Origin: Atopobiaceae bacterium
Lineage (GTDB): Bacteria > Actinomycetota > Coriobacteriia > Coriobacteriales > Atopobiaceae
DNA: 5,276 nucleotides
Direction of reading: 5' to 3'
Assembly: GCA_017510875.1 (NCBI GenBank)
Contig: JAFWLX010000130.1
Span: forward strand, 1-5,276
Shown: positions 4,940 through 5,276 of the stretch, one piece after another
Position numbering within the stretch: the stretch's first letter is position 1
How the letters are laid out: the number at the start of each line of letters is the position of its first letter
Position numbers and translations under genes: made by a program
Notes under the pieces: model-generated
Database searches by the model: none
Told to the model about the DNA's origin: nothing
What the model saw: only the letters and a program-made list of their open reading frames with translations

Positions 4940-5276
4940 ATGGGCGAGATTAAGGCCCCGACAGACACGTGCGTGCTAGTAACCGGCGGCGCAGGCTTTA
5001 TCGGGAGCCACACCGTGGTCTGCCTGCTCGAGCAGGGCTACCAGGTCGTCGTGATGGACGACCTTTCCAACGCAAGCGAGAAGGTCTTGGACCGCATCGA
5101 CCAGATCGTGGGAGATGAGGCAAGCGAGCGACTCACGTTCGTCCGTGCGGACGTATGCGACCGCGCTGCGCTCGACGCCGTATTCGACGAGTTCCCCATC
5201 GACGCCGTCATTCACTTTGCGGGATACAAGGCGGTAGGGGAATCCACACAGAAGCCGATCGAGTATTACGAGAACA
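4940..5276 (+). CDS. galE: UDP-glucose 4-epimerase (5' part only)
   Basis: GalE interconverts UDP-glucose and UDP-galactose in the cytoplasm, using tightly bound NAD. It serves the Leloir pathway and supplies galactose for cell-surface polysaccharides. The first 112 codons are present; the gene runs off the right edge. The start ATG at 4940-4942 follows AGGGAGG (4929-4935). The N-terminal Rossmann fold is clear: VLVTGGAGFIGSHT at residues 12-25 with the NAD-binding GGAGFIG (16-22), the acidic turn MDDLSN (39-44), RADVCD (69-74), and HFAGYKAVGEST (92-103), the last typical of GalE rather than of other short-chain dehydrogenases. A few extra residues before the first strand are ordinary. The upstream hairpin and its own -10 suggest separate transcription from the Cys-protein gene. 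Confidence 0.93.
   Translation, partial: MGEIKAPTDTCVLVTGGAGFIGSHTVVCLLEQGYQVVVMDDLSNASEKVLDRIDQIVGDEASERLTFVRADVCDRAALDAVFDEFPIDAVIHFAGYKAVGESTQKPIEYYEN

Overview
The window looks like a piece of an actinobacterial chromosome, most likely of the Coriobacteriia (Olsenella, Collinsella or Atopobium type). This is inferred from the moderately high GC content, the strong GGAGG-type ribosome binding sites, and a small cysteine-containing protein resembling ones I remember from that class. No database search was possible. No rRNA, tRNA, CRISPR array, transposase or integrase was seen.

Layout. Positions 1-716 (minus strand) hold the start of a sugar phosphotransferase operon: a lactose/cellobiose-type EIIB gene, then the 5' part of the matching EIIC gene, which runs off the left edge. 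Positions 717-1067 are a divergent control region. A HutC-type GntR regulator with a UTRA effector domain (1068-1787, plus strand) follows and probably controls the PTS operon. Half-sites of the form ACATGCC occur on both sides of the divergent region, and the PTS leader can fold into two hairpins, the first followed by a U-rich run.

Positions 1788-2126 are a sparse gap holding at most one 35-codon ORF with a good Shine-Dalgarno sequence. From 2127 to 4472 lies a large Lhr-like superfamily 2 helicase with all canonical motifs and an acidic, proline-rich linker between its two RecA-like domains. It is followed by a 73-residue protein of unknown function with a Cys-x4-Cys-x2-Cys-x2-Cys cluster (4556-4777). 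That gene appears to have its own extended -10 promoter overlapped by an 18-bp near-palindrome. Next comes a 64-bp imperfect palindrome (4803-4866), then the 5' part of galE (UDP-glucose 4-epimerase), which runs off the right edge.

Functionally, the left third is a self-contained sugar uptake module: regulator plus PTS IIB and IIC, with IIA not in view. The helicase (nucleic acid repair or processing), the small Cys protein and galE (Leloir pathway and cell-envelope sugar precursors) look like ordinary, separately promoted chromosomal genes. I see no convincing new multi-gene system. The points most worth a second look are the PTS leader, the repeated half-sites, the operator-like palindrome at the Cys-protein promoter, and the long hairpin before galE.
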